DNA of 64,000 nucleotides from Paracoccus methylovorus (GCF_016919705.1 NZ_CP070371.1:1331501-1395500); one strand, 5' to 3'; shown: positions 26,080 through 36,657, counted from the first letter of the stretch. Notes: generated by a model from the letters alone, not told the origin. Program-made: numbers and translations.

Positions 26080-27111
26080 CTATCCGCGTCGTCGCAGCAT
26101 CTTGCCCACCACCGGCCCCAGCACGATCACGATGACCATGCGCAAAAGGTGGTGGCTGACGACATAGGCCATGTCGGCCCCCGAAATCAGGGCGATCACC
26201 ACCATTTCGGCCTGACCGCCGGGCAGGAAGGCCAGAAAGGCGTCCAGCCCCGGCGCCAGCCCCAGATGCACGATAACCTCGATGAAAATCAGGCTGATCG
26301 TGGCCAGAAGCAGCGCATAGACGATTCCCGCCATCACATGCAGGCGCAATTCCCGCAGGGTTATGCCGGCATATTTCACCCCGACCGCAATGCCGATAAA
26401 GAACTGCGCGGCCTGTATCATCTCGGCCGGAGGTCGGTGGGTGATAAAGCCCGACAGGGACAACACCGCCGTCAGCACCATGGGCCCCAGGATCGAGGCA
26501 CCGAACAGGCCCAGCCGCTCGGCCCCCTTCCAGCCGATCAGGCCGGCCGCGATCATCAGCGCGATCTCGGCCGCGTCGGTCGCACGCATGGGTGCGCCGG
26601 GGGGCTGCGACAGGTCCAGCCCCCAAAGGACGGTCATAATCAGCGGCGCGACGGTGACGATCACCAGAACCCGCGTCGCATGGATCAGCGACAGCGCGCG
26701 AACATCGCCCCCGGCCTCCTCGCCGAAAACCAACATGTCCTGCAATCCGCCGGGCATGGCGCCATACCACGCCGTTGCGTGGTCAAAGCCGAAGACGCGG
26801 CGAAACAGCGGATAGCCGACCAGCCCGATCACCCCGATAAAGCCGGGCACAAAGGCCAGCGAGGCCGCTACATCCGGCAGTTCTGCCATCACATCGGGTG
26901 TGATCGAGGCGCCGACGGCCACGCCAAGGATGGTGCGCATGAAGATGCCGAACTGCCCGGCCCCCGCCAGCGGCGCCCCGGCAAGGGATGTGATCAGACA
27001 GGCCAGCATCGGTCCCAGCAGCAAAGGCAACGGCAGGCCCAAAAGCAAAAACGCCGCGCCGCCCATGGCGGCCAGCGCAAAGGTCAGGATGCGGCGTCTT
27101 GGCAGGCTCAT
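26080..27111 (-). CDS. AbrB-family membrane protein
   Basis: A 343-aa polytopic protein built from two AbrB-duplication repeats, about 10 helices in all. The first repeat ends around GAMPGGLQDMLVFGEEAGGD and the second around LAFLPGGQAEMVVIALISGA; these PGG motifs recur in the family. It is named for old links to ammonia monooxygenase, though it is probably a transporter or a regulator of one. It follows the 5-oxoproline cluster after a 78-bp gap holding a hairpin. The ATG at 27111 gives an immediate transmembrane start. Confidence 0.85.
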   Translation of the reverse strand: MSLPRRRILTFALAAMGGAAFLLLGLPLPLLLGPMLACLITSLAGAPLAGAGQFGIFMRTILGVAVGASITPDVMAELPDVAASLAFVPGFIGVIGLVGYPLFRRVFGFDHATAWYGAMPGGLQDMLVFGEEAGGDVRALSLIHATRVLVIVTVAPLIMTVLWGLDLSQPPGAPMRATDAAEIALMIAAGLIGWKGAERLGLFGASILGPMVLTAVLSLSGFITHRPPAEMIQAAQFFIGIAVGVKYAGITLRELRLHVMAGIVYALLLATISLIFIEVIVHLGLAPGLDAFLAFLPGGQAEMVVIALISGADMAYVVSHHLLRMVIVIVLGPVVGKMLRRRG

Positions 27112-27143
27112 GTTTGTTCCGGCGGATGACCGGCGGCCAGACG

Positions 27144-27173
27144 CCGGCGGGCCGAATTGGCACGGCCCGCCGG
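27144..27173 (-). other. Perfect hairpin between carboxylase and AbrB genes
   Basis: An 11-bp perfect GC-rich stem (CCGGCGGGCCG with its complement) with an 8-base loop lies between two minus-strand genes. There is no T run after it, so it is more likely an mRNA-processing or stability structure than a full terminator. Confidence 0.5.
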
Positions 27174-27189
27174 GAAATGTCAAAGCGCC

Positions 27190-28956
27190 TCAGCCGATCC
27201 GGGCCAACGGCGCACCAAAGGCCAGCACATCGCCCTGCGCGGCGATCCGGGTCAGCTTGCCGCAGCGATGGGCCTCGATGCGGGTTTCCATCTTCATCGC
27301 CTCGATGACGGCGACGACCTGCCCGGCCTCGACCTCGGCCCCGTCCTCGGCCTGCCACAGCGTCAGCGTGCCGGGAACCGGGGCTGTCAGCACCGCCTCA
27401 TCGGCTTCAGGCGCGGCCTCGGGCACGGCTGCCCCGCCAGCGGGCAATGCCGCCAGCAGGTTGGCCGGCAGGCCCAGTTCATGCCGCTTGCCGTCGATCT
27501 CGACCGCAAGGCGCAACAGCGGCGCCTGCGCGGCGGGGGCGACGCGCGCATGCGGCGCGACGGCTTCGGCCAGGGTCTCGGCGAAATCCGTCTCGATCCA
27601 GCGGGTATGGACGCGGAAATCGCCATCCTCGGCGCGGAAATCCGGCTGCGCCACCACGGCACTGTCAAAAGGCAGGACCGAGGCCACGCCTTCGATGCGG
27701 AATTCGCGCAGCGCCCGTTCGGCACGCTGCAACGCCTCGTGCCGGGTGGCGCCGGTCACGATCAGCTTGGCCATCAGCGAATCGAAACTGCCCGGCACGA
27801 CCGAACCCGAGACAACCCCGCTGTCCACGCGGATGCCCGGCCCCGAGGGCGCCTCGAAAACCTCGACCGGCCCAGGAGTGGGGAGGAACCCCCGGGCCGG
27901 GTCTTCCGCATTGATGCGGAACTCGATGGCGTGGCCGCGTGGCTGGGGCACGGTTTCGTCGGCCAGCCGTGCGCCTTGCGCGACACGGATCATGGCGCGC
28001 ACCAGATCGATGCCGGTGGTTTCCTCGGTCACCGGATGCTCGACCTGCAAGCGGGTGTTCACCTCAAGAAACGAGATCGTGCCATTGGCCGAAAGCAGGT
28101 ATTCCACCGTCCCCGCGCCGCTGTAGCCGGCATGGGCGCAGATCGCGCGGGCCGAATTGTGAATGCGGTCGCGCTGTTCGTCGGTCAGGAAGGGCGCCGG
28201 CGCCTCTTCCACCAACTTCTGGTTGCGGCGCTGCAAGGAACAGTCGCGGGTGCCGATCACCTTGACCGTGCCGTGCTTGTCGGCCAGCACCTGCGCCTCG
28301 ACATGGCGCGGACGGTCCAGGAACTGCTCGATAAAGCATTCGCCGCGGCCAAAGGCGGTCAGTGCCTCGCGCGTGGCGGATTCAAACAGCTCCTCCACCT
28401 CTTCCAGCCGCCATGCAACCTTCATGCCGCGCCCGCCACCACCGAAAGCGGCCTTGATGGCGATGGGCAGGCCGTGCTGACGGGCAAAGGCCAATGCCTC
28501 GGCGCCGCTTTCGACGGGACCTGGGGTCCCTGCGACCAGCGGTGCGCCCACTGCCTCGGCGATGCGGCGGGCCTCGATCTTGTCGCCCAAAGCCTCGATT
28601 ACCGCGGCGTCCGGCCCGATCCAGATCAGGCCGGCGTCCTGCACGGCCTGCGCGAAATCGGCGCGTTCGGACAGAAAGCCATAGCCCGGATGGATCGCAT
28701 CCGCCTCCGAGCCCCGGGCGATGCCGATGATCTTGCCCGCATCCAGATAGGTGTCCGAGGGCGCGTCGCCCCCCAGCGCATGGGCCTGATCGGCCATGCG
28801 CACGAACAGCGCATCGCGGTCGGCATCGGCGTAGATGGCGACGGTCTCGATCCCCTCGTCGCGGCAGGCACGGATGACGCGGACGGCGATCTCGCCCCGG
28901 TTGGCGATCAGCAGGCGCTTGATCGGGCGGATGGGGCCGGTGGCGAAAATGGTCAT
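27190..28956 (-). CDS. Biotin carboxylase fused to biotin carrier domain
   Basis: A 588-aa protein: biotin carboxylase (residues ~10-455) with the ATP-grasp glycine loop GGGGRGMKV, and a C-terminal biotinyl domain whose target lysine is Lys555 in EAMKMET. It would use ATP and bicarbonate to carboxylate its own biotin. No classical carboxyltransferase subunit is nearby; instead it overlaps (ATGA) the PxpB-PxpC fusion, whose PxpC half belongs to the biotin-dependent carboxyltransferase superfamily. Biotin carboxylase genes often occur in pxp clusters, but the reason is not established. Confidence 0.9.
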   Translation of the reverse strand: MTIFATGPIRPIKRLLIANRGEIAVRVIRACRDEGIETVAIYADADRDALFVRMADQAHALGGDAPSDTYLDAGKIIGIARGSEADAIHPGYGFLSERADFAQAVQDAGLIWIGPDAAVIEALGDKIEARRIAEAVGAPLVAGTPGPVESGAEALAFARQHGLPIAIKAAFGGGGRGMKVAWRLEEVEELFESATREALTAFGRGECFIEQFLDRPRHVEAQVLADKHGTVKVIGTRDCSLQRRNQKLVEEAPAPFLTDEQRDRIHNSARAICAHAGYSGAGTVEYLLSANGTISFLEVNTRLQVEHPVTEETTGIDLVRAMIRVAQGARLADETVPQPRGHAIEFRINAEDPARGFLPTPGPVEVFEAPSGPGIRVDSGVVSGSVVPGSFDSLMAKLIVTGATRHEALQRAERALREFRIEGVASVLPFDSAVVAQPDFRAEDGDFRVHTRWIETDFAETLAEAVAPHARVAPAAQAPLLRLAVEIDGKRHELGLPANLLAALPAGGAAVPEAAPEADEAVLTAPVPGTLTLWQAEDGAEVEAGQVVAVIEAMKMETRIEAHRCGKLTRIAAQGDVLAFGAPLARIG

Positions 28957-30509
28957 GCGGGCCTCTCTGGCGTGATGGGTGCGAAATCGGCGCTGGCGGT
29001 AAAGCGGATGCGGGCGCCGGGCGGGATCTGGCCGGCAAGGTCCAGCGCCTGCGGCAGCAGGGTGGCGATGACCGGATAGCCGCCGGTCAGGGGATGGTCG
29101 GCCAGAAACAGCACCGGCTGGCCGGAATGCGGAATCTGGATCGCGCCCGTCTCGGTCCCTTCCGAGGGCAGTTCGGTCGCGTCCTCGCGCGTCAGCGGCA
29201 GGGCGCCCTCAAGCCGGATCCCGACGCGCGAGCTTTGCGGCGTCACCAGCCATTCCTGCGTCAGGAAATGCCGCACCATATCCGGCGTGAACCAGTCGGC
29301 GCGGGGACCAAGCGTCACCGGCAGCTCGACCAGATCGCCGGCTTTGGGCAGCGCGGGTTCCGCCTCTGCCGCTGCGGCCGCGACGGTGGGGCGATTTGCG
29401 GGGGCCAGCACCGTGCCGGCCGCCACGGCCTGCGGACCGACATGGGCCAGCGTATCGGTCGCGGCCGAGCCCAGCACCGGCGCAACCGTGAACCCGCCAC
29501 GCAGCGCCAGATAGCTGCGCATGCCCGCTTGCGGCGGGGTAATGGTGATTTCATCCCCCGCATCCATGGCGAATGCCGCGCCGCGCGGGATGGCATGGCC
29601 GGCGACGCTGGCCTGCGCCGCACCCGTCAGCGCCAGAACCATCGGCTGGTCGGCCTGCAGCCGAACCGGCCCCAAAGTGATCTCCAGCGCCGGAACCTCG
29701 GCCGGATTGCCGACGGCGCGGTTCGCGCGCCGCATCGCACCCATGTCCAGCGCGCCCGAGGCCGAAACCCCTTGCCCGCCCTGTCCCAGCCGCCCCTCAT
29801 CCTGAAAGACGATGGGGAAGGCGGTCGAAAGCACGCGCAAGCCGCTTTCGGGCTGCGGCTGCGGGACGGCGGCAGAGGCGTGAACCTCGGCCTTGCGCGC
29901 CACGAAGCGACAGCGAACGCCGGGACGCAGCAGCGTGGGCGGATCGCGGTTCAGGTCCCACATCGGCACCTCGGTCCGGCCGATCAACTGCCAACCGCCG
30001 GGGGTTTCCTGCGGATAGACGCCGCAAAAGCGCCCGGCCAGCGCGACCGAGCCCGCCGGAATGCGCGTCCGGGGCGCGGGGCGGCGCGGCAGGTCAAAGC
30101 GCGGATCGTCGCAGGTCATATAGGCAAAGCCGGGGGCGAAGCCGCAAAAGGCCACCTGCCACGTGGTTTCCTGATGGGCGGCGATCACCTCGGCCTCGGT
30201 CAGGTGCATGTGACGGGCGACATCGGCCAGATCCTCGCCGTCATAGGTGACGGGCAGTTCGACCGTCTCGCTGGTCCGTGCGTTGGGCGGCGTGCCGGGG
30301 GTGGGCTGGCGGGCCGCGACCTGCCCCGCCAACCCGCCATCGGCTGCAACACCGGGCGCGGTGCGGATCATCAGGGTTCGCGCGGCGGGAATGATCTCGG
30401 CCACGCCGGGGATGGGATCGGCGTCAAGCGCGTCGAACAGCGCCAGCGTCTGGTCCAGATCGTCCAGTTCGGCCAGCAGGGTCCGGGGTCCGATGGGCAG
30501 GAAACGCAT
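28953..30509 (-). CDS. pxpBC: 5-oxoprolinase PxpB-PxpC fusion
   Basis: A 518-aa protein with PxpB (KipI-like) in about residues 1-215 (motif [13 protein letters not shown]) and PxpC (KipA-like) in about residues 225-518 ([20 protein letters not shown]). With PxpA these subunits open 5-oxoproline to glutamate at the cost of ATP. The two are separate genes in E. coli; fused forms are also known in urea amidolyase-type proteins. The ATG at 30509 lies two bases after the DUF1445 stop, which favours it over 30524. It overlaps the carboxylase gene downstream. Confidence 0.9.
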   Translation of the reverse strand: MRFLPIGPRTLLAELDDLDQTLALFDALDADPIPGVAEIIPAARTLMIRTAPGVAADGGLAGQVAARQPTPGTPPNARTSETVELPVTYDGEDLADVARHMHLTEAEVIAAHQETTWQVAFCGFAPGFAYMTCDDPRFDLPRRPAPRTRIPAGSVALAGRFCGVYPQETPGGWQLIGRTEVPMWDLNRDPPTLLRPGVRCRFVARKAEVHASAAVPQPQPESGLRVLSTAFPIVFQDEGRLGQGGQGVSASGALDMGAMRRANRAVGNPAEVPALEITLGPVRLQADQPMVLALTGAAQASVAGHAIPRGAAFAMDAGDEITITPPQAGMRSYLALRGGFTVAPVLGSAATDTLAHVGPQAVAAGTVLAPANRPTVAAAAAEAEPALPKAGDLVELPVTLGPRADWFTPDMVRHFLTQEWLVTPQSSRVGIRLEGALPLTREDATELPSEGTETGAIQIPHSGQPVLFLADHPLTGGYPVIATLLPQALDLAGQIPPGARIRFTASADFAPITPERPA

Positions 30510-30511
30510 GC

Positions 30512-31303
30512 TCACACCTGCCAATGCGTGTCGGGGACGTCGGTGATGAACATATGCCCCGGCGCATGGGTGATGGCAAAGGGCGGTTTCGAGGCCATCA
30601 GCGCCGCCTGCGGAGTCACGCCGCAGGCCCAGAACACCGGCACCTCTCCGGCGCGGATTTCCACCGGATCGCCGAAATCGGGACGGGACAGGTCTGCGAT
30701 ACCCAAACCCTCGGGCAGCCCGATATGGACCGGCGCGCCATGAACGGCAGGCGTGCGCCCCGAGATCATCGCCGCCTCGGCCACGCGCCCCGCGGGGATC
30801 GGGCGCATGGAAACGACCATCTTGCCATGCAGACGCCCCGCCGGCCGGCAGTCGCGGTCGGTCAGATACATCGGCACGTTGCAGCCCTGCGTGATATGGC
30901 GCACCTCGATCCCCGCCTGCTGCAGCGGGGTTTCAAAGGTGAACGAACAGCCGATCAGAAAGGTCACCAGATCGGGATGTTCGGCCCATGCCGCCGTGGC
31001 GTCCGGGGTTTCCTGAACCAGCTCGCCATCGCGCCAGATACGATACAGCGGAATATCGGTCCTCAGATCGGCCTCGGGGGCCAGCACGGTGCGATGACTG
31101 CCCGGGTCGGTTACGTCCAGCACCGGGCAAGGCTTTGGGTTGCGCTGCGCATAAAGCAGGAAATCCCAGGCCCAGTCCTTGGGCAGCGAGATCATGTTGC
31201 ACTGGGTAAAGCCCGGCGCCATGCCCGAGGTGGGACGCGGCGCGCCCTCGCGGCAGGCCAGACGCGCCGCACGGGCGGATTCAAGATCGGGAAGGCCGCT
31301 CAT
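30512..31303 (-). CDS. DUF1445 putative hydro-lyase (D-glutamate cyclase-like)
   Basis: A 263-aa protein of the DUF1445 family, seen in [20 protein letters not shown] and the glycine/cysteine segment [12 protein letters not shown] near the end. The family includes the mitochondrial D-glutamate cyclase, which makes 5-oxo-D-proline from D-glutamate. Its place between pxpA and pxpBC fits a feeder of 5-oxoproline. It overlaps pxpA by four bases (ATGA). Function in this organism is inferred from family and context. Confidence 0.85.
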   Translation of the reverse strand: MSGLPDLESARAARLACREGAPRPTSGMAPGFTQCNMISLPKDWAWDFLLYAQRNPKPCPVLDVTDPGSHRTVLAPEADLRTDIPLYRIWRDGELVQETPDATAAWAEHPDLVTFLIGCSFTFETPLQQAGIEVRHITQGCNVPMYLTDRDCRPAGRLHGKMVVSMRPIPAGRVAEAAMISGRTPAVHGAPVHIGLPEGLGIADLSRPDFGDPVEIRAGEVPVFWACGVTPQAALMASKPPFAITHAPGHMFITDVPDTHWQV

Positions 31304-32073
31304 GCCGCACCCCCCGTCGCCGCGACGATGCGGACACCGCCAGCCAGCAATACCTCGCGGATGCGGGCGGCCATTGCGACGGCACCGGGGCTGTCGCCAT
31401 GCACGCAGATGCTGTCGGCCTGAAGATGCAGGGGCGAACCATCCGCCGCCTCGATCACGCCCTCGGTGGCAAGGCGCAGCATCCGCGCGGCCACCGCCTC
31501 GGGGTCATGCAGCACCGCGCCGGCCTCGCGGCGCGACACGAGCTGCCCGTCGGGACGATAGGCGCGGTCGGCAAAGGCCTCGGCGATGGTGGGCAGCCCG
31601 GCCTCTGCCGCCTGCCGCAGGATTTGCGTCCCGGCCAGACCCATCATGGCCAGTGTGGGATCGACGGCCTTGATGCCCTCGATCACCGCCGCACCCTGCC
31701 GGGGATCGGTGGCGATGGTGTTGTAAAGCGCCCCATGCGGCTTGACATAGGTGACGCGCGTGCCGGCGCTTGCGCAGATCCCCTGCAATGCCCCGATCTG
31801 ATAGATCACATCGGCGACCAGCTCGGCATGGGTCACGTCCATCGGACGACGGCCGAAACCCACCCTGTCGGGATACGAGACATGCGCCCCCACCGCCACG
31901 CCGCGGGCCGCAGCCTCGCGCACGGTGGCCAGAATGGTCAGCGGATCGCCGGCGTGAAAGCCACAGGCCACGTTGGCCGAGCTGACGACGCCCAGCATGG
32001 TGGCATCGTCGCCCATCTTCCACGCGCCATAGCCCTCGCCCAGATCACTGTTCAGGTCGATGTTGCGGGTCAT
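31300..32073 (-). CDS. pxpA: 5-oxoprolinase subunit PxpA
   Basis: A 257-aa LamB/YcsF-family protein. Landmarks: [11 protein letters not shown] at the N-terminus, [12 protein letters not shown], then VKPHGALYN, which form the metal-dependent deacetylase-like active site. With PxpB/PxpC it hydrolyses 5-oxoproline to L-glutamate. A strong GGAGGAAA site precedes the ATG at 32073, which decides the start. It is the second gene of the cluster, after the Nramp-like transporter and a long hairpin. Confidence 0.93.
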   Translation of the reverse strand: MTRNIDLNSDLGEGYGAWKMGDDATMLGVVSSANVACGFHAGDPLTILATVREAAARGVAVGAHVSYPDRVGFGRRPMDVTHAELVADVIYQIGALQGICASAGTRVTYVKPHGALYNTIATDPRQGAAVIEGIKAVDPTLAMMGLAGTQILRQAAEAGLPTIAEAFADRAYRPDGQLVSRREAGAVLHDPEAVAARMLRLATEGVIEAADGSPLHLQADSICVHGDSPGAVAMAARIREVLLAGGVRIVAATGGAA

Positions 32074-32094
32074 GTGTTTCCTCCGGGAATTGGG

Positions 32095-32122
32095 GCGGCT
32101 GGCCCGATAACGGGCCAGCCGC
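32095..32122 (-). other. Perfect 12-bp hairpin between transporter gene and pxpA
   Basis: A perfect GCGGCTGGCCCG stem with an ATAA loop lies in the 58-bp gap. No T run follows. It may lower readthrough or protect the upstream message, giving unequal expression of transporter and enzymes. Confidence 0.55.
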
Positions 32123-32131
32123 GATCTTGGC

Positions 32132-33367
32132 TCAGGTGCCCAGGAAGGCAAAGATCGGGCCGATGGATTTGAAACCCATATACCACGTCAATGCGCAGAC
32201 CGCGGCGCTGGCGATCAGCAACGGCCGGTTATAGACATGCCCGCCCATCAGATCCGAGCGCGCAAAGCCGACATAGGTAAAGATCGTCAGCCCGATGGGC
32301 AGGATCAGCCCGTTGAAGCCGCCGACAAAGACCAGAATAGCGGCCGGCGCGGTGCCCAGCGACAGATACACTGCCAGCGAGACAGCGATAAAGATCACCG
32401 TCGCGATGTTGCGGTCACGGTCGCCCATCTGGCGAAAGACGACAAGAAAGCTGACCGAAGTATAGGCCGCCCCGATGACCGAGGTGATCGCCGCCGCCCA
32501 GAAAATCATGCCAAAAATGCGCATGCCCCATTCGCCCAGAACCACTGCGAAAGCCTGCGCGGCAGGGTTCGCGGCCTGACCCGACAGATCCAGCGTCACG
32601 CCCGAGGCGACGACACCCAGAATGGCGAGGAACAGGATAAAGCGCATGACCCCGGTCACCGCGATCCCCGTCAGCGAGGCACGGGTAACGGCAGCCAGAT
32701 TCTGTTCCCCGACGAGCCCCTTGTCCAGCAGGCGATGCGCCCCGGCATAGGTGATATAACCACCCACGGTCCCACCGACGATGGTGGTGATGGTGGCGAA
32801 ATCCACGGTGTCTGGGATGACCATCTGCCGCATCGCATCGCCCACGGGCGGGTTCGAGACGATGGCAACGACCAGCGTCATGCCGATCATCAGCAGCCCT
32901 AGCGCGATCAGCGACCGGTCGAGCAGCAATCCCGCCCGGCGCGACAAGAAGATGCCAATAGCCAGAAATGCCGAAATAGCGCCGCCGATCTTGGGCTCCA
33001 GCCCGAACATCGCGTTCAGACCCAGCCCCGCCCCGGCGATATTGCCGATGTTAAAGGCAAGCCCGCCGATCAGCACCAGCACCGCCAGCAGATAGCCTGC
33101 GCCGGGAATAGCCTGGTTCGCGGTATCCGACGCATTGCGGCGGGTCAGCGCGGTAATGCGCCAGATGTTGAGCTGGACCACAAAGTCGATCAGGATCGAG
33201 GCAAGGATCGCGAATGCGAATGCCGAACCAAGCTTTGCGGTGAATGTCGCGGTCTGGGTGATGAAGCCCGGCCCGATGGCCGAAGTCGCCATCAGGAAAA
33301 TCGCCGCCATGAAACCGCCGCGCGCGGCGGTAGAGGCGACAGAAGGGGACGAGACGGATTCGGCCAT
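32132..33367 (-). CDS. Nramp-related transporter lacking the metal motif
   Basis: A 411-aa, 11-helix membrane protein of the Nramp fold. In metal-carrying Nramps the first helix has DPGN and the sixth MPH. Here the first helix reads [10 protein letters not shown] and the candidate sixth reads [12 protein letters not shown], so both metal motifs are replaced. Loss of these residues argues against Mn/Fe transport. As the first gene of the 5-oxoproline operon, it may import 5-oxoproline or a related acid, or magnesium; this is inferred. The ATG at 33367 is preferred to a start 63 bp upstream. Confidence 0.8.
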   Translation of the reverse strand: MAESVSSPSVASTAARGGFMAAIFLMATSAIGPGFITQTATFTAKLGSAFAFAILASILIDFVVQLNIWRITALTRRNASDTANQAIPGAGYLLAVLVLIGGLAFNIGNIAGAGLGLNAMFGLEPKIGGAISAFLAIGIFLSRRAGLLLDRSLIALGLLMIGMTLVVAIVSNPPVGDAMRQMVIPDTVDFATITTIVGGTVGGYITYAGAHRLLDKGLVGEQNLAAVTRASLTGIAVTGVMRFILFLAILGVVASGVTLDLSGQAANPAAQAFAVVLGEWGMRIFGMIFWAAAITSVIGAAYTSVSFLVVFRQMGDRDRNIATVIFIAVSLAVYLSLGTAPAAILVFVGGFNGLILPIGLTIFTYVGFARSDLMGGHVYNRPLLIASAAVCALTWYMGFKSIGPIFAFLGT

Positions 33368-33662
33368 CGGTCTGCTCCTGGTGCAAGGGTGGGGTGCGTC
33401 TTGGGAATGGCGGGAATGTGAATTCAACAAGACAATCAGTCAACGATAAATTGACACGAACCATTGAATTGTTGAGCAACCCACTTGTGAAGCAGGGATA
33501 AATTTTGGAAATCGCCGGCGACGCTGCGGCATTCCGCCCATTCGCAAGACGGCTTTGCCCGCTCAACAGGCGGAAAAACCGGACGAATCAGTCCAGTGCG
33601 CCTTGCCTGCCTCCGGCCACTCGGCCAAGATCAGCCAGTCCAGGACAAAGGAACCAGCCGCA
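33368..33662. promoter_or_regulatory. Divergent promoter region of the oxoproline cluster
   Basis: This 295-bp A/T-rich gap separates the minus-strand pxp operon from the GntR gene. A 17-bp palindrome, GTCAA-N7-TTGAC, lies at 33439-33455, and a wider, imperfect TTCAACAA...TTGTTGA pair flanks it (33423-33476). GntR/FadR-type proteins bind short palindromes of this kind, so the GntR product probably acts here. Confidence 0.45.
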
Positions 33663-34319
33663 ATGGCGGAAGCACGCGACCCTGCCCCCAGCCTTGCCGA
33701 AGAGATCGCCGTGCGCTTGCGCGATCAGGTCACGGGGGGCACGCTGGTGCCCGGCCAGCGGCTGTCCGAGGCGCGGCTTGCGGCCGAACTCGACATCTCA
33801 CGCAATACGCTGCGTGAAGTGTTCCGCCTGCTTACGCGCGAGGGAATCCTGCGTCACGAGCCGCACCGGGGCGTCTTTGTCGCCGTGCCTTCGATGGCGT
33901 CGATCCTCGACATCTATCGGGTGCGCCGACTGATCGAAGTGCCGGCACTGGCGCAAGCCTGGCCTGGGCATGCCGCCGTCGCCCGGATGCATGCCGCCGT
34001 GGCGCGCGCCAAGGAATTGCAGCACATTCCCGACTGGCGCGGCGTCGGCAGCGCCAATATGGAATTCCACGCCGCCATCGTCGCGCTGACCGACAGCCCG
34101 CGGCTTATGCAGTTTTTCGCACAGGTCATCGCCGAACTGCGGCTGGCCTTTGGCCTGCTGAACAGCCCGGAATTGCTGCACCAGCCTTATATTCCGCGCA
34201 ATGCCGAAATCCTGGGCACGCTTGAAGGCGGCGACCCGGCCGGCGCGGCGCGCATGCTGGAAACCTACCTGCACCACTCCGAACGCGCGGTGATGGAGGC
34301 ATTTGCCCGGCTGGGTTGA
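33663..34319 (+). CDS. GntR-family (FCD) regulator
   Basis: A 218-aa FadR-subfamily regulator. The N-terminal winged helix has VPGQRLSEARLAAELDISRN; the C-terminal all-helical FCD domain carries the metal/ligand-site histidines in EFHAAIVAL and LHHSERA. Divergent from the pxp operon across the palindrome-bearing gap, so it probably controls that operon in response to 5-oxoproline or glutamate. The ATG at 33663 follows a weak site; the longer frame upstream is poorly structured. Confidence 0.88.
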   Translation: MAEARDPAPSLAEEIAVRLRDQVTGGTLVPGQRLSEARLAAELDISRNTLREVFRLLTREGILRHEPHRGVFVAVPSMASILDIYRVRRLIEVPALAQAWPGHAAVARMHAAVARAKELQHIPDWRGVGSANMEFHAAIVALTDSPRLMQFFAQVIAELRLAFGLLNSPELLHQPYIPRNAEILGTLEGGDPAGAARMLETYLHHSERAVMEAFARLG

Positions 34320-34421
34320 CCGCCTGCAGGCAAGCCTTTTCGGGGACTTGCAACCTGCCCGTTCCTGCGACAATTAGGCGCAGGGGAAGCCCTTTTTCCG
34401 GCAGGCGCAAGGAATACCCAC

Positions 34422-35606
34422 ATGCTCAGACCGGCTGGGGCGGTGCTGCACCAGATCACGCAGGCGCTTGGCCCGGCCATCGCGCCCGGCTCGCCGCGCG
34501 AAGCGCTACGGGCTGGCGTCGGTGCAGTCGTGGGGCTGGGCGTTTCAGGCTTGTTTCTGATGTCGCCCTCGACCGATTTGCGGCTTGGCCTTTCCATGAT
34601 CGCGCCTTTCGGGGCGACCTCGGTGTTGGTCTTTGCGGTGCCGAACAGCCCGCTGGCCCAGCCCTGGTCGGCCGTCGTCGGCTGCTGCACGGCCGCTGCG
34701 GTGGGTGTGCTGGCCTGCATGCTGACACCGAATTCGGCGTTGTGCGTCGCGCTGGCGGTGGGCGTCACCATCACGGCGATGATCCTGATGCGGGCGGTGC
34801 ATCCGCCGGCGGGTGCGGTGGCGATGACCGCCGCGCTGAACCCCGATGCGATCCGCGAGATCGGCTTTCGCTTCGTGCTGACGCCGGTGCTGCTGGGCAC
34901 TCTGACGCTGGTGGGGCTGGCCATGATCTATGCCCGGCTGACCGGCCGGCGCTATCCCTTTCGCCAGTTCAACGAGCCAGGCCCGCATGGCACTGCCGAC
35001 CACCCGGCGATGGAACGACTGGGCCTGTCCAAGGACGACCTGACCGATATCCTGCAACGCTATCGCCAATCCCTGAACCTTGGGGTCGAGGATCTGGCCC
35101 GGCTGATCGGCGCCGCCGAGTTGCAGGCCGCCGCCCATCGCACTGGGCCGCTGACCGCCGCGGACGTCATGTCGCGCGACCTTGTGACCGTAGCGCCCCA
35201 TACCCGGCTGGCCCGGGTCGCCGATATCTTTCGCCGGCACGGGTTTACCTCTTTGCCCGTGGTCGGGGGTGATGGCCAGTTCCTTGGCGTGATCTTCCAG
35301 CTTCACCTGATCCGCCGCGCCCGCGAAGACGCCTTTCGGCACGACCGCCGATTCTCGGCCGCCATGTCCGACCTGCTGACCCCCAAGCGCGGCACGCCCA
35401 CCCGCGCACGCGAGATCATGCAGACCGACCCGCCGCATGTCGGACCGGACGCACCCATCGGGACGCTGCTGCCGTTGCTGGCGTCGGGCGAATTCGACGC
35501 GGTGCCGGTGCTGGACGGGCCGCGCATCGTCGGTATCGTGACGCAGACCGACCTGATCTCGGCTCTGGCCCGGCAAAGCCTGCGGCAGGAACCCCCGTCC
35601 CTCTGA
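34422..35606 (+). CDS. HPP-family membrane protein with CBS pair
   Basis: A 394-aa protein. The N-terminal ~170 residues are an HPP transmembrane domain, four to five helices, with the AVHPPAGA motif. The C-terminus holds two CBS domains (around residues 250-305 and 325-385) that bind adenine nucleotides. HPP proteins have been linked to nitrite transport in plastids, and CBS pairs usually sense energy state. It is not clearly in an operon with the GntR gene, 102 bp upstream. Confidence 0.88.
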   Translation: MLRPAGAVLHQITQALGPAIAPGSPREALRAGVGAVVGLGVSGLFLMSPSTDLRLGLSMIAPFGATSVLVFAVPNSPLAQPWSAVVGCCTAAAVGVLACMLTPNSALCVALAVGVTITAMILMRAVHPPAGAVAMTAALNPDAIREIGFRFVLTPVLLGTLTLVGLAMIYARLTGRRYPFRQFNEPGPHGTADHPAMERLGLSKDDLTDILQRYRQSLNLGVEDLARLIGAAELQAAAHRTGPLTAADVMSRDLVTVAPHTRLARVADIFRRHGFTSLPVVGGDGQFLGVIFQLHLIRRAREDAFRHDRRFSAAMSDLLTPKRGTPTRAREIMQTDPPHVGPDAPIGTLLPLLASGEFDAVPVLDGPRIVGIVTQTDLISALARQSLRQEPPSL

Positions 35607-35694
35607 ACATGCCCATAATGGCATGCCTCGCCGCATTGCGGAAAACGGCCTTACGCGGATAGGTTCGGCTTGCCGGATCAACCTTGGGGGAATC

Positions 35695-36657
35695 ATGACC
35701 CGACCCACGCTTGGCGCAGTGGCGATCGGCCGCAACGAAGGCGAAAGGCTCAGGGCCTGCCTGCGCTCACTGGTGCCGCTGTGCGCGCGGGTGGTCTATG
35801 TGGACAGCGGCTCGGGCGATGACAGCGTCGCCTTTGCCCGCAGTCTTGGCGTCACCGTGGTCGAACTGGACACTTCGGTTCCCTTTACCGCCGCCCGCGC
35901 CCGCAATGCAGGTTTCGAGGCGTTGCTGGCTGGCGGAGAGCTGGATCTGGTGCAATTCGTCGATGGCGATTGCCGGGTCGAGGCGGCTTGGCTGGATGCC
36001 GGTACCGCCGCCATGCAGGCAGATAGCAGGCTGGGCCTTGTCACCGGCTGGCGTTCTGAAATCCACCCCACGGCATCGGTCTATAACCAGATGTGCGAGG
36101 TGGACTGGCACCGCCCCCCCGGCCCGATCGAGACCTCGGGCGGCGACATGATGGTCCGCGTGGCCGCCTTTCGGCAGGTCGGCGGCTTCAATCCGGCACT
36201 GATCGCTGGCGAGGATCCCGAATTCAGCCTGCGCATCGGCAAGGCGGGCTGGCGACTGGAACGGCTACCGGTGCTGATGACGCTGCACGACGCCGACATG
36301 ACCAGCTTTGGCCAATGGTGGAAACGCACTGTCCGCACCGGGCATTGCTTTGCCGAGATCGGCCAGATGCACCCGCCGCATTTCCGGCGCGAGATCCTGC
36401 GCATCTGGGTCTATGGCCTGATCCTGCCGCTGCTGGCCTTGATCGGGCTGTTCACCTCGGGCTGGTTGGTGCTGCTGGTGCTTGCGCTTTACGGGCTGTC
36501 CTTTGCAAAGACCCTGCGCGGGCTGAAAGGCCAGCCCATGGCCGCGAAACAGGCGGCCCTTCTGGTCTTGGCCAAGATACCCAACCTTTTGGGAATGCTG
36601 ACTTATTACCGCCGTCGCCGCAGCGGCGACGCCATGCGGATCATCGAGTATAAATAG
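35695..36657 (+). CDS. Family 2 glycosyltransferase
   Basis: A 320-aa GT2 enzyme. The GT-A fold begins VAIGRNEGERLRACLRSL, the metal-binding DxD is in QFVDGDCRV, and the acceptor-side motif is GEDPEFSLRI. Two hydrophobic helices near residues 240-275 should anchor it in the inner membrane. No polysaccharide genes adjoin it, so donor and acceptor are unknown. The ATG at 35695 was chosen because the fold begins at residue 7. Confidence 0.9.
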   Translation: MTRPTLGAVAIGRNEGERLRACLRSLVPLCARVVYVDSGSGDDSVAFARSLGVTVVELDTSVPFTAARARNAGFEALLAGGELDLVQFVDGDCRVEAAWLDAGTAAMQADSRLGLVTGWRSEIHPTASVYNQMCEVDWHRPPGPIETSGGDMMVRVAAFRQVGGFNPALIAGEDPEFSLRIGKAGWRLERLPVLMTLHDADMTSFGQWWKRTVRTGHCFAEIGQMHPPHFRREILRIWVYGLILPLLALIGLFTSGWLVLLVLALYGLSFAKTLRGLKGQPMAAKQAALLVLAKIPNLLGMLTYYRRRRSGDAMRIIEYK

